Notes under the pieces: generated by a model
The model's database searches: none
Told to the model about the DNA's origin: nothing
Seen by the model: only the letters and a program-made list of their open reading frames with translations
Shown: piece after piece, positions 62,301-64,000 of the stretch
How the letters are laid out: every line of letters begins with the position of its first letter
Position numbering within the stretch: position 1 is the first letter of the stretch
NCBI GenBank assembly: GCA_018806985.1
Contig: JADANN010000457.1
Coordinates: 434,001 to 498,000, forward strand
Direction: 5' to 3'
Length of the DNA: 64,000 nt
Source: Angiostrongylus vasorum
Lineage: Eukaryota > Nematoda > Chromadorea > Rhabditida > Metastrongylidae
Made by a program: the position numbers and the translations under genes

Positions 62301-63990
62301 AGTTGACCAACCATCCTGGCAAGACACCTGAAACCTTATCATGAAAGCATATAATTTCAAGCAGAAATAAAGGTAGTAGTAGGTCCCTAATTATGTACTG
62401 CACATTATAGCACAATTTTCATCTCATTGATTGGTGAGCACCAACTATTATGTGGATCTGTTTCATGCACTGGAAGGTGCTTTGATCGTGAAGCGTCACG
62501 ATTCAAGTCTACAATTTCGACGAGCTCAGAATAGAGCGGTTGTGTAGCAAATCTTTAAGTGCAATTTTATCCCCATTAATTGTTTCTTTTCCCCTATCTC
62601 TTGTCACTTCACCCCATTGGGTGATCCACATATCTATGAATCAAATATATATTTTGTTGAGTCATTAAGATGAGGTTGTTTTTCTCCAAAAGGTTGAGTC
62701 GCTGAATCTGGATCATATGTGCCCGTTGTGTTTCAAAACACATTCAAAGAATCTCTTCTTTTGAGCAAAAGATTTAATGTGTGCATGACTTATTTACATA
62801 ACAAGATGAAGTTATAGACTGTTACAACAGATGGTTACCAGTTCAGTTCTAACGCCTCTTTTTAAAATATGTGTTTCGTCAACCGTCTTCAATTACACAG
62901 TAGAGTCTTCATGAAAATGAGCCTCTCATTCCTTCAAATATGTTTGTAGTATCATCTTTCCGCCTACTTCATCAGAGCTCTTCAAGATCCAAAAAAAAGG
63001 CCTCGGAGGAGAGGTATGGTAGAAATTTTCCATAAATGATTATGCCCTTTTCGTTCTAAGCAAATAACTTATCTATTCACTAGAGTCGTGTTGAATGGCT
63101 CAGAGGGATAAATGATAGATCGTGTTTCTGGCAGATTTTTATCAATCTTGTTACATTTTGGATGTTGTGTGTACAGCAATATCTTTACACATAACTATTT
63201 TGATCAAGTTACTGGGCTTTTCCGCCTATGTACAGGGAAGAATCATCTTCCCTATGAATTTATGAAAAGAATACAATTAAAAAGAATGGATCGTATGACA
63301 GTTACCAAGTCACTTTTGGGGTTGCATGGAAAAATAGCTCTGAGCAAATTTCTCAAGTGGACGACTTGTTTTCATTATTTAGAAAGGAACTGTACACTAA
63401 TTTAAAGACTCTAACCTCTGGTTCAAATGTTAACTTTAATGCATAAACGTACACTGCACTGCGTCCATTCACCGACTTTCCACGATGGACACGCTGGTCG
63501 GGAACAAGGTTTCTGCACGATTCGCTCTACGATGGTTACATCTAGCTTGAAAAACAATAAAAGCTAGGCAAGAACAAATTCAGTCTGTCACTCGATTTGA
63601 TGATCAAGATAGTGTTCAATTTCGACCAAGGATTCATTTTCCATATAGTACGAACTTTATCTATTACTTTTTTCTCCTTAAAGAATGAACCTGTTAAAAT
63701 GTGATTATATAAAGTGTTAGGTCGCGTACTCAGAGCTACTTTTCATAGATATACTTTGGAACATCTGTGTTTTTGCCAGACATGGGTAACATAGTGTTAA
63801 GAAGTCTCGTATGCACCGTACCGGAGTCGACCTGTCTGCCGTTGCGAGTCCACACAGAGCGCGTCTCTCGTCTGGACCCCGTCGCCGCAAGTTACCGAGC
63901 ACGTCGACCACTGGCTGAAGGACCATCCAGTACATATGTGCTCATTGCAGGGTTCTCGGTCGTGCTGAACAACACAGTAATGTGGATCTA
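34759..63990 (-). CDS. gon-1: GON-1/ADAMTS9/20-like secreted metalloprotease, C-terminal 998 codons (5' partial)
   Basis: Homologue of the secreted ADAMTS proteases that remodel basement membrane during gonad and cell migration. Only the ancillary C-terminal part is here; catalytic and spacer domains would lie beyond 64000. Exons, read right to left: 63990-63832, 63541-63453, 62327-62160, 61089-60968, 60742-60604, 60328-60167, 59965-59840, 59083-58889, 55303-55145, 54924-54736, 52490-52320, 48954-48781, 48559-48389, 47971-47774, 46981-46843, 40556-40370, 38450-38314, 35817-35726, 35650-35546, 34875-34759. All 20 join in phase with no internal stop (2999 bases), with GT-AG splice signals at every internal junction. 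The product is 13 thrombospondin type 1 repeats followed by a GON domain of about 210 residues. Because the 5' end is cut, identity rests on the repeat array plus GON domain, a combination known only in this subfamily. Confidence 0.93.
34955..35345 (-). repeat. repeat B, near full-length reverse copy
   Basis: Reverse complement of the copy at 31168, running from the tail (CTTGGATACTTGG) to the head (GCCACGATG-like, then ACCTCCCAGCC). It sits in the intron between the last two GON exons. The two long copies lie in opposite orientation 3.4 kb apart, flanking the V-ATPase e gene. Confidence 0.8.
37165..37425 (-). mobile_element. tRNA-derived SINE-I copy with CGAT expansion
   Basis: Reverse orientation, from tail (AAAGCTCTTGGCGTTGATCA) to the region just inside the head, which is missing. 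The usual CGATGTATCGAG segment is replaced by an expanded CGAT run at about 37300-37318. Confidence 0.8.
37855..38142 (-). mobile_element. tRNA-derived SINE-I copy, full length
   Basis: Reverse orientation. The tail GATAAAGCTCTCGGTGTTCA lies at the left and the head AGGGCGCCTCCGACCACTGC at the right. Second SINE in the same gon-1 intron, 430 bases from the first and in the same orientation. Confidence 0.85.
38700..39005 (-). mobile_element. tRNA-like SINE-II copy
   Basis: In reverse complement: head AGTGCTAGTGCAGTGGTAGT with a box A like core, then CTGGTTTCATCCC at the box B position, CCCATTCCACTAGGGTCGGG, and a tail (ATCCCAGGATTCC) shared with the copy at 56478. Confidence 0.6.
41033..41265 (+). 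mobile_element. divergent tRNA-derived SINE-I copy with the best A and B boxes
   Basis: Head GAGTAGCGCAGTAGTTAAAG with box A, then box B GGTTCGATTTC and GCGCCTCGAGATCACC. The body is shortened and shares GAATGCATGGCGC and the GGGAGTGATCAACG tail with the family. Probably an older or separate subfamily. Confidence 0.75.
42180..44640 (+). mobile_element. RTE-like LINE, decayed, in gon-1 intron
   Basis: Fragments in different frames. A palm region is readable near 43265-43420. A C-terminal block at 43850-44230 includes [20 protein letters not shown] and [20 protein letters not shown], the segment that follows the palm/thumb in nematode RTE-type proteins. Antisense to gon-1. It looks like a different subfamily from the copy in S1P lyase. 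Confidence 0.65.
50300..51790 (+). mobile_element. RTE-like LINE fragment in gon-1 intron
   Basis: Collinear with 5530-7450 of the S1P lyase copy: shared block AGAGTTCGAAAGTCACCAAG near 50702 (also near 6467), followed by CGTCTGT and CACTCGAGCTGA. Then [20 protein letters not shown] at about 51177-51236, typical of the segment before the reverse-transcriptase fingers. Stops throughout. Confidence 0.75.
52017..52165 (+). repeat. repeat B head fragment
   Basis: Hairpin head AACACCTCCCA...TGGGAGGTGTT (11-base arms) around the usual spacer, then GCGTTTCCATCAGGAAGCC and the block before CCGTCCTGG, where it stops. About 155 bases left of the GC-rich exon end. Confidence 0.75.
53150..53430 (-). mobile_element. 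tRNA-derived SINE-I copy, full length
   Basis: Reverse orientation: tail GGATAAAGCTCTCCGTGTTG, body GGCCTTTACAATGACTCGCA, head GGGCGCCTCCGACCACTGCG. In a gon-1 intron. Confidence 0.85.
55968..56237 (-). mobile_element. tRNA-derived SINE-I copy whose head abuts a TA microsatellite
   Basis: Reverse orientation from tail GGATGAAGCTCTCTGCATTG to head GGGCGCCTCCGACCACTGCA, then TCACATGCACA and directly a long TA tract. Confidence 0.85.
56238..56316. repeat. (TA)n microsatellite, about 76 bp
   Basis: Uninterrupted alternating TA. Its six-frame reads as long Tyr-Ile runs are artefacts. Located in a gon-1 intron at the head end of a SINE. Confidence 0.97.
56478..56690 (+). mobile_element. tRNA-like SINE-II copy
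   Basis: Head AGCGAGCACAGTGGTAGTGA and CTCTGGTTCAGATC at the box B position, body CATCCATCCGGGGTGGGGGA and CCGGACTTGTCCGGGGGAAA, tail with CTCAGGATTCCAGGAAGGAT. Best forward copy of the second SINE family. Confidence 0.65.
56691..58888. other. gon-1 intronic stretch with unexplained ORFs
   Basis: Overlapping forward ORFs at 57846-58103 and 58030-58266, and a reverse ORF at 57425-57727 (with [20 protein letters not shown]), are open for 250-300 bases but match nothing I recognise. They are not needed by the gon-1 chain, which closes in phase across the intron. Confidence 0.4.
59210..59605. repeat. two repeat C pieces in inverted orientation
   Basis: A forward head (59210-59290, GATGCTGAGATATTTGCAAA) stops in the middle, and a reverse, nearly complete copy follows (59365-59605, from GCCTCAGCTTAACTTGGTTC to CTCAGCATCATTGTAGTTGA). 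Together they form a large imperfect inverted repeat in a gon-1 intron. Confidence 0.7.
61090..62159. other. gon-1 intron, nothing recognised
   Basis: About 1.1 kb between two thrombospondin exons. No ORF, repeat family or regulatory motif I can support. Confidence 0.5.
62328..63452. other. gon-1 intron, nothing recognised
   Basis: About 1.1 kb, AT-rich. The forward ORF at 63112-63405 shows no domain. The codons close across it (TQCS joined to VSCQDG), interrupting a thrombospondin core in phase 0. Confidence 0.5.
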
Positions 63991-64000
63991 CTGGAAACAG

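Larger units (their letters stand above)
46843..63990 (-). other. array of 13 thrombospondin type 1 repeats in the GON-1-like gene
   Basis: Each repeat carries the W..(C/S)S.TCG core and six cysteines. Cores in order: [104 protein letters not shown]. From repeat 6 onward every repeat starts a new exon at that first Cys, in phase 0. Family knowledge: such repeats bind matrix glycans and are usually O-fucosylated in CSxTCG. Repeat 11 (CVDSCARG) has lost the canonical form. Confidence 0.9.

Overview
This is eukaryotic DNA from a nematode, most likely a strongylid (clade V) and probably a hookworm such as Ancylostoma or Necator. The evidence is the nematode-type gene set, including a GON-domain ADAMTS with a long thrombospondin array. 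Introns carry TTTCAG/TTTTAG acceptors, several start codons sit directly behind an acceptor-like sequence as expected for spliced-leader trans-splicing, and there is a dense load of decayed RTE-like retrotransposons, tRNA-derived SINEs and foldback repeats. The genus is inference. No rRNA, functional tRNA, CRISPR array or bacterial-type operon was seen.

Layout, left to right. 124-2389 (+): PQBP1-type WW-domain splicing factor, 5' end missing. 2990-9485 (+): sphingosine-1-phosphate lyase in 7 exons; its 3.8 kb sixth intron holds a decayed RTE-like LINE. 9.5-11.65 kb: no convincing gene, only repeats. 11669-12290 (+): small mitochondrial-type membrane protein. 12.3-17.9 kb: LINE fragments, SINEs and other repeats. 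17955-22966 (+): proteasome lid subunit Rpn7. 23479-24482 (-): SAM-dependent methyltransferase, head-to-head with 24630-24920 (+), TMA7. 27310-27963 (-): ribonuclease kappa family, first exon not found. 31810-33629 (+): V-ATPase subunit e. 34759-63990 (-), running off the right edge: the 3' part of a GON-1/ADAMTS9/20-like gene, for which I could join 20 exons with consistent reading phase (998 codons before the stop), encoding 13 thrombospondin type 1 repeats and the GON domain.

Most genes are unrelated housekeeping functions: RNA processing, sphingolipid turnover, protein degradation, translation, vacuolar acidification. The exception is the long secreted matrix metalloprotease homologue that fills the right half. 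Its introns, 6.3 kb at the largest, act as sinks for mobile elements. Exon boundaries were chosen by hand from GT-AG signals, phase continuity and remembered family sequence; they are strong where phases close but have not been checked against transcripts.

Repeats fall into at least four recognisable families: a tRNA-derived SINE of about 270 bp (11 copies), a second tRNA-like SINE (3 copies), a longer repeat of about 380 bp with a hairpin head (8 copies), and a MITE-like repeat (about 7 copies), near one copy of which lies a 120 bp foldback. The most interesting signals are the phase-0 exon-per-repeat architecture of the thrombospondin array with one very GC-rich exon, the abrupt switch of the S1P lyase from small exons to one 825 bp catalytic exon beside a reverse-transcriptase element, SINE tails lying against start codons, and a perfect 22 bp hairpin.
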